Assembly (NCBI RefSeq): GCF_937921625.1
Contig: NZ_CAKZTI010000017.1
Coordinates: 1 to 27,477, forward strand
Source of the DNA: an uncultured Campylobacter sp.
GTDB lineage: Bacteria > Campylobacterota > Campylobacteria > Campylobacterales > Campylobacteraceae
Length of the DNA stretch: 27,477 bases
Direction: 5' to 3'
Shown here: one piece after another, positions 7,804 to 16,546 of the stretch
How positions within the stretch are numbered: position 1 is the first letter of the stretch
Layout of the letters: every line of letters starts with the position of its first letter
Notes under the pieces: generated by a model
What the model saw: the letters and a program-made list of their open reading frames with translations, nothing else
The model's database searches: none
Told to the model about the DNA's origin: nothing
Translations under genes and position numbers: made by a program

Positions 7804-8476
7804 GACCGCCGAAGCGGCGCTGTTTGCGGCGGAAATCATCCACTATGCGAGCAAGCTCCTCGCGCGTGAAATCCGGCCACAGCGTCGGCGCAAACGCAAG
7901 CTCGGCGTAGCTTGCTTGCCAGAGTAAGAAATTCGACAGCCGCTGCTCGCCGCCCGTGCGCACCAGCAGATCCACGTCGCCGCTGTGCGCGGTATCCAGA
8001 TGCGCGCCGATGCCCACTTCGCTTAGTCGCTCGCCGCTTGCAAGCAGCCGCTCGCACGCTCGCACGATCTCGTCTCGCGAGCCGTAGTTGATCGCTAGGT
8101 TAAAATTTAGCGCTCGTCCGTTTTGAGTTAAATTTGAAAGATATTCGATCTCGCTTCGCAGATCGCCCTCAAAAACCGATATATCGCCGATCGGATAGAA
8201 TTTTATTCCGTTTTGGATAAATTTTTCGCGGCGCGAGATTAGGAATTTTTGAAGCAACTTCATCAAAAATTCCACTTCGCTTTTCGGACGTTTCCAATTT
8301 TCGGTGCTAAAGGCGTAGAGCGTGAGGTTTGCGATGCCTTCGTCGATGCAAAACTCGCAGATCTGCTCCACGACCTCCGCGCCCGCTTCGTGCCCGCCGG
8401 TGCGCAGCAAACCGCGCTTTTTCGCCCAGCGCCCGTTGCCGTCCATCACGAGGGCTAGATGATTTAGGCTATTCAC
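7799..8476 (-). CDS. uppS: (2Z,6E)-farnesyl-diphosphate-type undecaprenyl pyrophosphate synthase
   Basis: Cytosolic cis-prenyltransferase that adds isopentenyl units to farnesyl diphosphate to make the C55 lipid carrier used for peptidoglycan and LOS. 225 residues, normal for the family. All signature blocks are present: HLALVMDGNGRWAKKRG with the catalytic Asp12, TLYAFSTENWKRP, NLAINYGSRDEI, and the C-terminal block DLLVRTGGEQRLSNFLLWQ with WPDF shortly after. The ATG lies three bases past the coaBC stop, so the gene belongs to the glmU-coaBC-uppS transcript. This puts sugar-nucleotide supply and the lipid carrier under shared control. Confidence 0.97.
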   Translation of the reverse strand: MNSLNHLALVMDGNGRWAKKRGLLRTGGHEAGAEVVEQICEFCIDEGIANLTLYAFSTENWKRPKSEVEFLMKLLQKFLISRREKFIQNGIKFYPIGDISVFEGDLRSEIEYLSNLTQNGRALNFNLAINYGSRDEIVRACERLLASGERLSEVGIGAHLDTAHSGDVDLLVRTGGEQRLSNFLLWQASYAELAFAPTLWPDFTREELARIVDDFRRKQRRFGGL

Positions 8477-8479
8477 GGA

Positions 8480-9661
8480 TCAGATTTTTTTCAGCTCAGC
8501 CGCGATTTTTAGGGCGACTTCGTCCTTCGGCGCGGTGTCGATCACGACCTGATCGTTTTTCGTGATGAAGGTGACCTTAAGGACGTCGCCGCCGAGCTTG
8601 ATGATGTCGTCCAGTACGTTTAGGCATACGGCATCTAGATGCTTTTCGTTTAGCATGCGTTTAGCCTCGCCGACGGCGTTTTCGCGGTCGGTTTCGAGTT
8701 TAAAGCCTACTTTTTTGATATTTCCGCGCACGGAGCTTAAGATATCCTCGTTTTCGCCCAGGCGTAAATTCCAAATTTCGCCGATCTCCGCTTTTTTCAC
8801 CTTATCTTTGTAGCGCACCTTCGGCGAGTAGTCGCTTACCGCGGCCGCCATTATCAAATATGCGCCGTCTGGGAATTTTGTGCTGTCAAGCGCCGATTTT
8901 AGCCCGATAGTGCTTTCAAATTTAACGAGCTTGTACGGTAAATTTTCATATTCGTTGCTAGAGATCAGCGTCACGTCTGCACCCAGATAAAACAGCGCGT
9001 CGGCAATCGCTTTGGAGGTTTTGCCGCTGGAGAAATTCGTAATGCCGCGCACGCTATCGATCTTTTCGATCGTCGCGCCTCCGGTGATGATGACGGTTTT
9101 ATCCTCCCAAAATTTATCGTTGTAAAGCGCACGCTTTAGCGTCTGCATAATCGCCTCGGTGCTCGCTAGTCCGCCCTTGCCGGTATCGCCGCAAGCTAGA
9201 GTTTTTTCTATCGGATCCACAAAATACGCATTCACGCTCGCTTTTAGCATATCGATGCAGTTTTTCGTGATGTTGTTTTCAAGTAGCGCGGGATTTGCGG
9301 CCGGCGCGATGACTACCTTGGCGTGGGCGAAAGCCGCGTTTAGCACCTCTAAAAATACATTGTCGCAGACGCCCCACGCGAGCTTGTTTATCGTATTTGC
9401 CGTCGCAGGCGCGATCAAAACTAAATCCACCTTGGAATAAGCGATGTGGTTGATGCCCGCCTGCCAGTTTTCGTTGGCTTTGCAAAGCACGGGGTGATCG
9501 CACAGCGCCTCGAAAGCTTTGTAGCTGACAAACTCCTGCACGCCGTCGCTAAGCGCGATATAGACGTCGAAATTCGACTTTTTCAGAGCGGATAAAATTT
9601 CAAACGCTTTGTAAAAACTGATACTCCCGCAAACCGCCAGTAAAACCTTTTTCTTACTCAT
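8480..9661 (-). CDS. coaBC: Bifunctional phosphopantothenoylcysteine synthetase/decarboxylase CoaBC
   Basis: Catalyses two steps of coenzyme A synthesis: ligation of cysteine to 4'-phosphopantothenate (CoaB) and its FMN-dependent decarboxylation (CoaC). The start is ATG 9661, with AGGAG just upstream; an upstream in-frame GTG would add 28 unrelated residues inside glmU. CoaC covers about 1-185: LLAVCGSISFYKA, His72 in NHIAYS, APATANTINKLAWG, PAAN at 120-123 and Cys157 in LACGDTGKGG. CoaB follows with VIITGGATIEKIDSVRGITN, MAAAVSDYSP and the KVKK lysine motif. 393 residues is a usual length. The Met of the common PxMN motif is Ala here; Asn123 is kept. It overlaps the glmU stop by eight bases. 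Confidence 0.96.
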   Translation of the reverse strand: MSKKKVLLAVCGSISFYKAFEILSALKKSNFDVYIALSDGVQEFVSYKAFEALCDHPVLCKANENWQAGINHIAYSKVDLVLIAPATANTINKLAWGVCDNVFLEVLNAAFAHAKVVIAPAANPALLENNITKNCIDMLKASVNAYFVDPIEKTLACGDTGKGGLASTEAIMQTLKRALYNDKFWEDKTVIITGGATIEKIDSVRGITNFSSGKTSKAIADALFYLGADVTLISSNEYENLPYKLVKFESTIGLKSALDSTKFPDGAYLIMAAAVSDYSPKVRYKDKVKKAEIGEIWNLRLGENEDILSSVRGNIKKVGFKLETDRENAVGEAKRMLNEKHLDAVCLNVLDDIIKLGGDVLKVTFITKNDQVVIDTAPKDEVALKIAAELKKI

Positions 9662-10955
9662 CTTCGCTCCTAAAAAATTTATGGAAAAACCCATCTTTGT
9701 TGATTTGTTTGCTTCGGCTGATCGCCAGCGCGCCGCTCGGAACATCGCTTGTAACCGTCGTGCCTGCGGCGATTATGACGTCGTCGGCCACCCGCACGGG
9801 CGCTACTAGCTGCGTATCCGAGCCGATGAAGACGTTTTTTCCGATTATTGTTTTGTATTTTTTCTTGCCGTCGTAGTTGCACGTAATCGTGCCGCAGCCG
9901 ATATTACTGCCCTCATCGATCTCGCAATCTCCAAGATAGCTTAAATGCCCCGCCTTGATCTTGTTTACTTTCGCATTTTTAAGCTCGACGAAATTTCCGA
10001 TATGGGTGCCGATGACTTCGCATTTTGGGCGCAGATGTGCCATCGGACCGATATCGGAGTTTTTTACGACGCTATCTTCGATGACGCAGCCGCTTTTTAT
10101 GAGCGAGCTTTCGATCACGCAAGGACCTATGATGCTTACGTTTTCTTGCAGCTCGCACTCGCCGATAAATTTCGCCCTACTATCGATGTAGATGCTTTGC
10201 GGTAGGCGCATTAAAACGCCTTGCTTCATCAAATTTTCTTTGATCTCGTTTTGCATTAAATTTTCGGCGATGCTGAGGGCGAGCTTATCGTTTATGCCCA
10301 TGAAGCTTTGCTCGTCCACCCACACGGCGGCGCATTTTAAGCCCATATCTTTGGCGATTTTGATCGCGTCTGTGAGGTAGTACTCTTTTTGCGCGTTATC
10401 TGGTTTGATCTGCGGTAGGATCTGTTTTAGCGCGTCGCTTTTGAAGCAGTAGCAGCCGGCGTTTGCGTCTTTTACCGCCTTTTCCTCCTCGCTTGCGTCC
10501 TTTTGCTCGACGATCTTTAAAATTTCGCCGCCGCGGGTAATTACGCGACCGTATCCGAATGGATCGCGCGCGCTAAAAACGCTTAAATTTACTTCCGCAT
10601 CCTCCTCGCAGAGTTTGCGAAGCTCGGCGCTTTTTACCAAAGGCATATCGCCGCAGATTATGAGCGTTTTGGCTCCGCGGATTTCGACCTCTTTTAGTCC
10701 GCCCGCAGTGCCGGGGAAATGCTCGTGGTCTTGTTTGTAGATTTTAGCGTTTGGAAAGTGCGCTAGAACCGCGCTTTTAACCTCGTCGAATTGGTAGTGT
10801 AAAATCACGCTCACGTCGTTTGAAATTTCGTAAGCTTTCTTTAGGATGTGGATTATCATCGGCTCGCCGCAAAGCTCGAAAAGAACTTTAGCTTTTTGCG
10901 ACTTCATCCGAGTGCCCAGCCCTGCGGCAAGAACTATAACCGAAACGTCGTTCAT
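9654..10955 (-). CDS. glmU: Bifunctional GlmU: GlcN-1-P acetyltransferase / GlcNAc-1-P uridylyltransferase
   Basis: Makes UDP-N-acetylglucosamine, the precursor of peptidoglycan and lipid A. 433 residues. The N-terminal pyrophosphorylase domain (about 1-225) opens with VIVLAAGLGTRMKSQKAKVL and contains ICGDMPLV and GYGRVI. The C-terminal left-handed beta-helix (about 245-425) shows hexapeptide repeats and the acetyltransferase block MAHLRPKCEVIGTHIGNFVE followed by HLSYLGDCEIDEGSNIGCGT. AAGGG precedes the ATG by about eight bases. It is the first gene of the minus-strand operon and runs divergently from the EamA transporter gene across a 150-base gap. Confidence 0.97.
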   Translation of the reverse strand: MNDVSVIVLAAGLGTRMKSQKAKVLFELCGEPMIIHILKKAYEISNDVSVILHYQFDEVKSAVLAHFPNAKIYKQDHEHFPGTAGGLKEVEIRGAKTLIICGDMPLVKSAELRKLCEEDAEVNLSVFSARDPFGYGRVITRGGEILKIVEQKDASEEEKAVKDANAGCYCFKSDALKQILPQIKPDNAQKEYYLTDAIKIAKDMGLKCAAVWVDEQSFMGINDKLALSIAENLMQNEIKENLMKQGVLMRLPQSIYIDSRAKFIGECELQENVSIIGPCVIESSLIKSGCVIEDSVVKNSDIGPMAHLRPKCEVIGTHIGNFVELKNAKVNKIKAGHLSYLGDCEIDEGSNIGCGTITCNYDGKKKYKTIIGKNVFIGSDTQLVAPVRVADDVIIAAGTTVTSDVPSGALAISRSKQINKDGFFHKFFRSEDE

Positions 10956-10984
10956 TTTTACCCTTAAATTTCAAAAATCGGATA

Positions 10985-11020
10985 ATTTTAACACATTTAA
11001 AATAAATAAAAACCTAAATT
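10985..11020 (-). promoter_or_regulatory. Promoter of the glmU operon
   Basis: On the minus strand, TGTGTTAAAAT places a TAAAAT -10 box at 10985-10990 with an extended -10 TG, behind a strongly T-rich stretch. This is the usual Campylobacter sigma-70 layout without a distinct -35. It lies about 30 bases upstream of the glmU start. Confidence 0.55.
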
Positions 11021-11065
11021 TATGCCGCGCGAGCGAAATTTAAATCCCAAATTTAACTAAAATTT

Positions 11066-11100
11066 TATAAAATTCCGCCTAAATTTTAAAGCTTAGGCGG
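11066..11100 (+). promoter_or_regulatory. Leader hairpin that can mask the ribosome site of the EamA gene
   Basis: CCGCCTAA (11075-11082) pairs perfectly with TTAGGCGG (11093-11100) around a ten-base loop. The right arm contains AGGCGG, the only plausible Shine-Dalgarno sequence for the TTG start five bases further on, so the folded form should hide it. A TATAAA box at 11066-11071 could start transcription at the base of the hairpin. There is no T tract, and no upstream gene on this strand to terminate. Confidence 0.5.
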
Positions 11101-11105
11101 ACGTT

Positions 11106-11975
11106 TTGAAAAAACTGATTTTAGTTACTTGTATTTGGGCTTTTAGTTTCTCGCTGATAGGCGAGTTTTTGCGCGGCATAGACAGCGCGTATTTGGCATT
11201 TTCGCGCGTATCGTTGGCGCTAATTTGTTTTTTGCCGTTTATGAAATTTCGCGGCGTAAATCCCACTTTAGCGCTTAAAATTTGCGCCGTGGGCGCCGTG
11301 CAGATCGGCGTGATGTATATCTTCTACTACCGCAGCTTTGCGTATTTGAAGGTCTATGAAGTGGCGCTTTTTACGATATTTACTCCGTTTTACGTGACGT
11401 TGCTTTACGACGCGCTTAAGCTTAGATTTCGCGCGCTATATCTTTTCAGCGTCGCTGTCGCGGTGCTAGGTGCTTTGGTGATAAAATTCGGCGCGATAAA
11501 CTCTGAGTTTTTGACGGGTTTCTTGCTCGTACAAGGCGCAAATTTATGCTTCGGGCTCGGACAGAGCGCGTATAAATTTATGCTGGAGCGTCACGGCTTT
11601 AGCGAGCAGAAGGAACTTTTCGGCTACTTTTTCGCGGGGGCTACCGCGGTTACGGCGATTGCCGCGATCGTGCTCGGAGATTTTTCTAAATTTAATCCTA
11701 GCTTCTCGCAAGGCGCGGTGATCGTGTATCTGGGCACGGTAGCTAGCGCTTTAGGCTATTTTTTGTGGAACAAGGGCGCGTGCGAAGTCGATAGCGGCGT
11801 GCTTGCGATTATGAATAACGCGCTCATTCCCGCAGCGATCGTCGTAAATTTGGTATTTTGGCAAAAGGACGCCGATCTAGCGCGCCTACTTGCGGGCTCG
11901 GCGCTAATTTATGTTTCGCTAATTTTACATAAAAAGATCATGAAATTTTACGCCCTGCGCGAGCAAAGAATTTAG
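11106..11975 (+). CDS. EamA/DMT-family transporter
   Basis: Inner-membrane transporter of the drug/metabolite superfamily, often an exporter of amino acids or other small metabolites; the substrate is unknown here. 289 residues with about ten hydrophobic helices in two halves, the normal EamA size. The first half has the family-like SFSLIGEFLRG and YRSFAYLKVYEVALFTIFTP; the second half has YLGTVASALGYFLWNKG. The start is TTG at 11106, giving MKKLILV; no better ATG is available. In C. jejuni I recall fliP next to glmU, so its presence here is a lineage-specific arrangement. Expression may be limited by the leader hairpin and the weak TTG start. Confidence 0.88.
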   Translation: MKKLILVTCIWAFSFSLIGEFLRGIDSAYLAFSRVSLALICFLPFMKFRGVNPTLALKICAVGAVQIGVMYIFYYRSFAYLKVYEVALFTIFTPFYVTLLYDALKLRFRALYLFSVAVAVLGALVIKFGAINSEFLTGFLLVQGANLCFGLGQSAYKFMLERHGFSEQKELFGYFFAGATAVTAIAAIVLGDFSKFNPSFSQGAVIVYLGTVASALGYFLWNKGACEVDSGVLAIMNNALIPAAIVVNLVFWQKDADLARLLAGSALIYVSLILHKKIMKFYALREQRI

Positions 11976-12039
11976 TATTTAACTAAAATTTTATATTTTT
12001 ACATTAGAATTAGCCCCTATTTTATTTGAAGTTGGCAAA

Positions 12040-13224
12040 ATGAAAAAAACCTTGAAATTTACCGTCTTTACTCTGTTTATCGTTATTGCGATATATTTTT
12101 TATACGGTAAATTTTTTAAGCAAGAAGAGGCACCGAAAGCCCTCACCACAAGGCTTGAAAAGGGCGATATCAGAGGCACGGTGACGGCTGCGGGAGAGGT
12201 TTATGCCAGGGATTTGGTCGACGTGGGCGCGCAGGTAAGCGGACAGATCAAAAAACTCTACGTCAAAGTGGGCGATAAGGTTCAAAAAGGCGATATGATC
12301 GCGCAGATCGACTCGGTCACTCAAGAAAACGAGATCGCGCAGCAAAAGGCGCAGCTTCTAATCCACGAAGCAAATTTAGCTTCGGCAAAGATCGCCGCGG
12401 CAAACGCCAAAACGCAGTATAACCGCGAGCTTGAGCTGTATAAAAGAAACGCCGCCTCCAAAGAGGCTGTGGAAAACGCCAGAAATAGCGCCGCTTTAAA
12501 GGAAGCCGAGCAGAAGCAGATCGAGGCGCAGATCGAGCAGACCAAACTTCAGCTAAGCACCGCAGAGACAAATTTTGGCTATACCAAGATCACGGCTCCG
12601 ATAAGCGGTACGATCGTTTCCATGCCGGTAGAGGAGGGCAAAACGGTAAATTCCAACCAAACTACGCCTACGATCGTAAAGATCGCCGATCTAAGCAAGA
12701 TGGAGATCAAGATGCAAATCGCAGAGGGCGATATATCCAAAGTAAAGGTCGGAATGGACGTAGAATACTCCATATTATCAGATCTGGATAATATCAAAAA
12801 GGCTAAAATTTACAAGATCGATCCCGGTCTTACCACGCTTAGCGACGGGACTTACGATAAAACCTCTAGCGGATCGTCTTATTCTTCGAGTAGCAGCGAT
12901 AGCGCGATCTATTTTTATGCAAAGATGCTCGTGGATAACGAAAACGATTTTTTAAAGATCGGAATGACGACCGAAAACAACATAATCGTAAGCGAAGCGA
13001 ACAATACGAGCTACCTACCTACCTCGGTTATCAAGCGCGACGGGGGAGGCGATTACGTCACGGTGCTTAACGGCAAAGAGTCCGAGCAGCGATACGTAAA
13101 AACGGGCGTCAGCGACGATTTGAATACTGAAATTTTAAGCGGTTTGGATGAAAAAGATGAGGTGCTTATCGCCGACGGAAAAGCCGCGCCGTTAAATATG
13201 GACGGGCCTCCGATGGTGTTTTAG
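12040..13224 (+). CDS. macA: MacA-like periplasmic adaptor subunit of a tripartite exporter
   Basis: Membrane-fusion protein that links an inner-membrane MacB ABC transporter to an outer-membrane channel. 394 residues: one N-terminal membrane helix (about 7-23), a barrel-sandwich half motif (VDVGAQVSGQIKKLYVKVGD), a long helical hairpin rich in Ala/Glu/Gln (about 95-180), the returning lipoyl half (GYTKITAPISGTIVSMPVEE), then beta-barrel and membrane-proximal domains. A Ser-rich loop (TSSGSSYSSSSSDS, about 275-288) interrupts the beta-barrel and looks like a local expansion. It is the first gene of a four-gene operon. No strong Shine-Dalgarno is visible (GAAGTTGG only). The exported substrate (macrolide, peptide, lipoprotein or siderophore) cannot be inferred. 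Confidence 0.92.
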   Translation: MKKTLKFTVFTLFIVIAIYFLYGKFFKQEEAPKALTTRLEKGDIRGTVTAAGEVYARDLVDVGAQVSGQIKKLYVKVGDKVQKGDMIAQIDSVTQENEIAQQKAQLLIHEANLASAKIAAANAKTQYNRELELYKRNAASKEAVENARNSAALKEAEQKQIEAQIEQTKLQLSTAETNFGYTKITAPISGTIVSMPVEEGKTVNSNQTTPTIVKIADLSKMEIKMQIAEGDISKVKVGMDVEYSILSDLDNIKKAKIYKIDPGLTTLSDGTYDKTSSGSSYSSSSSDSAIYFYAKMLVDNENDFLKIGMTTENNIIVSEANNTSYLPTSVIKRDGGGDYVTVLNGKESEQRYVKTGVSDDLNTEILSGLDEKDEVLIADGKAAPLNMDGPPMVF

Positions 13225-13239
13225 TTAAAATTTTATGGT

Positions 13240-15174
13240 ATGAAGATGCTAGAGCTTAAAGATATAAACAAAAAATTCATTCTTGGCGATAACGAAATCC
13301 ACGTACTAAAGGACGTAAGCTTAAATATCGAAGCGGGCGAGTTTATATCGATAATCGGGCAATCCGGAAGCGGAAAATCGACGCTGATGAATATAATCGG
13401 CTGCATCGATACGCCAAGCAGCGGAAGCTACAAGATCGAAGGTCGCGAGACCGCGAATTTAAGCGGCGATGAGCTTGCGGCGCTTAGAAGTAAAAAATTC
13501 GGCTTCGTCTTTCAAAAATATAATCTCATCGCTACGATGGATGCGACCGCAAACGTCTCGCTGCCTGCGGTGTATGCAGGCGTAGGGGCGAGCGAACGGA
13601 CGAAACGGGCGGTGGAGCTTTTGGATAAGCTGGAGCTTGGTGATCGCACCAAAAATTTACCGAGCAAGCTTAGCGGCGGGCAGCAGCAGCGAGTAAGTAT
13701 CGCCCGCGCGCTAATTAACGGCGGCGAAGTGATTTTGGCGGACGAGCCCACCGGCGCGCTTGATAGCAAAAGCGGCGAGACGGTGATGCAAATTTTAACG
13801 GCGCTGCACAAAGAGGGCCACACCATCATCATAGTCACGCACGATGCGCATATTGCGGAATTTGCGGATCGTATCATCGAGATAAAAGACGGTAGAATTT
13901 TAAGCGATAAAAGAAAGGCTGGGCGGATTTTTGAGCGCAAAAAAGAGCAGATTAAAACTAAAAATTCCTTTATATTTTGCAAAGATCAGCTAATCGAGAG
14001 CTTTAAAATGTCGATTAGCGCTATATTTTCGCATAAACTAAGATCGATTTTGACGATGTTAGGCATCATCATCGGCATCGCCTCGGTTATCTGCGTAGTA
14101 GCTCTCGGTAAGGGTTCGGAGGAGAAAATTTTATCCGAGATCCGTAAAATTGGCACTAATACGATCGATATCTATCCCGGTAAAAATTTCGGCGATGTGC
14201 GAGCGGGCTTCGTGAGCACCCTTACGATAAGCGATTCTAAAGTTTTGGCGCGCCAGCCCTACGTCGATTATGCCACACCAAATGCTTCTGCAAGCGGTAC
14301 GGCAACATATGCTAATTTAAGCTCCAAGGCTCAACTGCGCGGCGGCGGCGTGAATTCTTTGGCGGTTAATGGCATAGATATAGAAGATGGTAGAAATTTT
14401 AGCGACGATGATATTAAAAATTCTGCCTCTGTCGCGATTATCGATCCAAACACTAAAAAAACGTTTTTTAAAAATTCCGATCCTATCGGAAAGACGATTT
14501 TATTTTCGGGTAAGCCACTTAAGATCATAGGAGTTTCGGGCAAGGATAAAAACGCCTTCGGAAGCAACGAAAATTTAAGAATTTACGCGCCGTATTCAAC
14601 TGTGATGAATAAAATCACGGGCAATCGAAAAATCAGCTCTATCACCATCAAAATCAAAGACGATGTCAATACTCAAGTGGCCGAAGAGAGCCTAACTCAG
14701 CTACTTATCCAAAGACACGGTTCGCGGGATTTTCATACGATGAACGCAGATACTATCAAACAAACAATACAAAGCACTACCGGCACGATGACGATTCTGA
14801 TCTCATCGATTGCGGTTATCTCGCTCGTCGTGGGCGGCATCGGCGTGATGAATATCATGCTCGTAAGCGTCACCGAGCGCACGCGCGAGATCGGCATCAG
14901 GATGGCGATCGGCGCGAAGCAATCCAACATTTTGCAGCAGTTTTTGATAGAGGCGATCTTGCTTTGCTCGCTCGGTGGAGCTTTGGGAATTTTAATCGCT
15001 TTGGCGCTTGGATTTGCATTTAATACCATAAGCCCAGATTTTGCGATGAAATTTACTACCGCGCCTTTCGTGATCGCCTTTGCAGCGTCGTCCGCGATCG
15101 GCATAGTTTTCGGATATCTGCCGGCAAGAAACGCCAGCAGATTAAATCCGATAGATGCTTTAGCACAAGAATAA
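13240..15174 (+). CDS. macB: MacB-like ABC transporter with fused ATPase and permease
   Basis: Inner-membrane, mechanotransmission-type ABC transporter that drives MacA and the outer-membrane channel. 644 residues, as in E. coli MacB. The ATPase domain (1-~225) has Walker A GQSGSGKST, signature LSGGQQQRVSIARAL, Walker B VILADEPTGALD and the switch His in IIIVTHD. The permease begins with a first helix at about 265-285 (LRSILTMLGIIIGIASVI), a large periplasmic domain to about 515, and three C-terminal helices of the FtsX type with the conserved GGIGVMNIMLVSVTERTREI. A second in-frame ATG lies six bases later and cannot be excluded as the start. It follows macA by 15 bases. Confidence 0.95.
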   Translation: MKMLELKDINKKFILGDNEIHVLKDVSLNIEAGEFISIIGQSGSGKSTLMNIIGCIDTPSSGSYKIEGRETANLSGDELAALRSKKFGFVFQKYNLIATMDATANVSLPAVYAGVGASERTKRAVELLDKLELGDRTKNLPSKLSGGQQQRVSIARALINGGEVILADEPTGALDSKSGETVMQILTALHKEGHTIIIVTHDAHIAEFADRIIEIKDGRILSDKRKAGRIFERKKEQIKTKNSFIFCKDQLIESFKMSISAIFSHKLRSILTMLGIIIGIASVICVVALGKGSEEKILSEIRKIGTNTIDIYPGKNFGDVRAGFVSTLTISDSKVLARQPYVDYATPNASASGTATYANLSSKAQLRGGGVNSLAVNGIDIEDGRNFSDDDIKNSASVAIIDPNTKKTFFKNSDPIGKTILFSGKPLKIIGVSGKDKNAFGSNENLRIYAPYSTVMNKITGNRKISSITIKIKDDVNTQVAEESLTQLLIQRHGSRDFHTMNADTIKQTIQSTTGTMTILISSIAVISLVVGGIGVMNIMLVSVTERTREIGIRMAIGAKQSNILQQFLIEAILLCSLGGALGILIALALGFAFNTISPDFAMKFTTAPFVIAFAASSAIGIVFGYLPARNASRLNPIDALAQE

Positions 15175-15187
15175 ACAAGGAGAGAAA

Positions 15188-16546
15188 ATGATAAATTCCA
15201 AAGTAATTTTAAGCGGCATTTTAGCTGTTTTTATCGGCGGTTGCGCCTCAAATCAAAGTGAGGTCGAATTTAAGCCTGTAGAGCATTTCAAGGACGAAAA
15301 TGCAAGCTATGAAATCGATACGCTGTGGTATAAAAAATATGGCGAATCATACCTAAATAAGCTTGTAGATCAAGCTCTTGCGAATAACTACGATCTAAAA
15401 ACAGCGGCTTTAAACGTTGAGAGTGCTTATGCAAATTTAGGGCTAAGCAGGGCTGATCTTTTTCCTACGCTAAGCAGCTCGTGGAGTGCGGGCGCTAATC
15501 GCGACATAAGCACCGGCTCGAATTGGAACAAAACCTATAGTTCGGGTTTTAATGTAAGCTATGAGCTTGATCTTTTCGGCAAGATCCGCTCGGCGGTAAA
15601 TGCCGAGGGCTGGAATGCTAAAGCCAGCGAGTTTGACCTTGAAAATACTCGCCTGACTCTTATAAATTCCGTCGTAAGCGGCTACTTCGAGATGCTTTAT
15701 CTAAACGATTCGCTAAAATGGACAAAACAGAATTTAAGCGATTACCGCGAAATCGAAAAAATAATCAAGGCAAAATACGATTACGGCAAGTCCGAACAGC
15801 TTGATTACAGGCAGATTCAAAATTCTATCCTAGGGCTTGAAAACAAGGTCTTAAGCATTCAAAAAAATATCGAGGATAATCATAAATATATGAGAAATCT
15901 CATCTCCTCCAGCTTGCAATTTGATGATAACACCGATTCGATAAATTCCATAGAATTTCAAGGCGTTGATCTAAATGTGCCTTACACGGCGCTTGCTAAC
16001 CGCCCCGACATTAGAGCTGCGATCGCTAGGTTAAATTCCAGTTTTTATGATGAACAGACCGCTAAGTTAAATTTCTTTCCTAGCGTAAATTTAGGTGCGG
16101 GGCTTACTAATGGACAAGGCGTGAGCGCTAACGATAGCTTCAAGCTAAATTTTTTAAGCGGCAACGTAAGCATAAGTCTGCCGTTTTTGGATTATGCGAG
16201 GGTTGAAAACCGCCTTAAAATTTCGGAGATCGCTTTTCGCAAAAACGTCGTAAATTACGAACAGACGCTCTCTAACGCTACGAATGAGGTGCTAAATTTA
16301 TATAGAATTTATCAGATCAATCTGGCTAGCCTTAAAAATTTAAGTGCCGCTTATGACGAAAAGGCGCGTATTGCCGATCTTTACGCCGCGAAATACGAAG
16401 CAGGTTCAAGCGAGCTAAAGGATATGCTAGAAGCCCGCACCGACGCCGTAAATGCCAAGATAAACGAGCTAAATCAAAGATATTTGACGCTTCAAAACGA
16501 GGCGGCGATCTATCGCGCGATGGCAGGTAAATTTAAACGCAAATGA
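15188..16546 (+). CDS. Outer-membrane efflux lipoprotein, NodT/OprM (TolC) family
   Basis: Trimeric outer-membrane channel completing the MacAB exporter. 452 residues. The N-terminus is a lipoprotein signal with lipobox IGGC (Cys19), so the protein is acylated, as in OprM and CmeC, unlike E. coli TolC. Two related halves follow, each with a long helical hairpin and a short beta segment; the first has SYELDLFGKIRSAV, the second SISLPFLDYARVENRL, and the mid-linker has the typical LANRPDIRAAIARL. An AAGGAGAG ribosome site sits just before the ATG, in the 13-base gap after macB. It ends overlapping the next gene by four bases (ATGA). Confidence 0.94.
   Translation: MINSKVILSGILAVFIGGCASNQSEVEFKPVEHFKDENASYEIDTLWYKKYGESYLNKLVDQALANNYDLKTAALNVESAYANLGLSRADLFPTLSSSWSAGANRDISTGSNWNKTYSSGFNVSYELDLFGKIRSAVNAEGWNAKASEFDLENTRLTLINSVVSGYFEMLYLNDSLKWTKQNLSDYREIEKIIKAKYDYGKSEQLDYRQIQNSILGLENKVLSIQKNIEDNHKYMRNLISSSLQFDDNTDSINSIEFQGVDLNVPYTALANRPDIRAAIARLNSSFYDEQTAKLNFFPSVNLGAGLTNGQGVSANDSFKLNFLSGNVSISLPFLDYARVENRLKISEIAFRKNVVNYEQTLSNATNEVLNLYRIYQINLASLKNLSAAYDEKARIADLYAAKYEAGSSELKDMLEARTDAVNAKINELNQRYLTLQNEAAIYRAMAGKFKRK

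Noticed and set aside
9661..9745. Longer CoaBC starting 28 codons upstream
   Set aside because: The added residues lie within glmU and lack similarity to CoaBC, whereas ATG 9661 has AGGAG just upstream and fits the family start.
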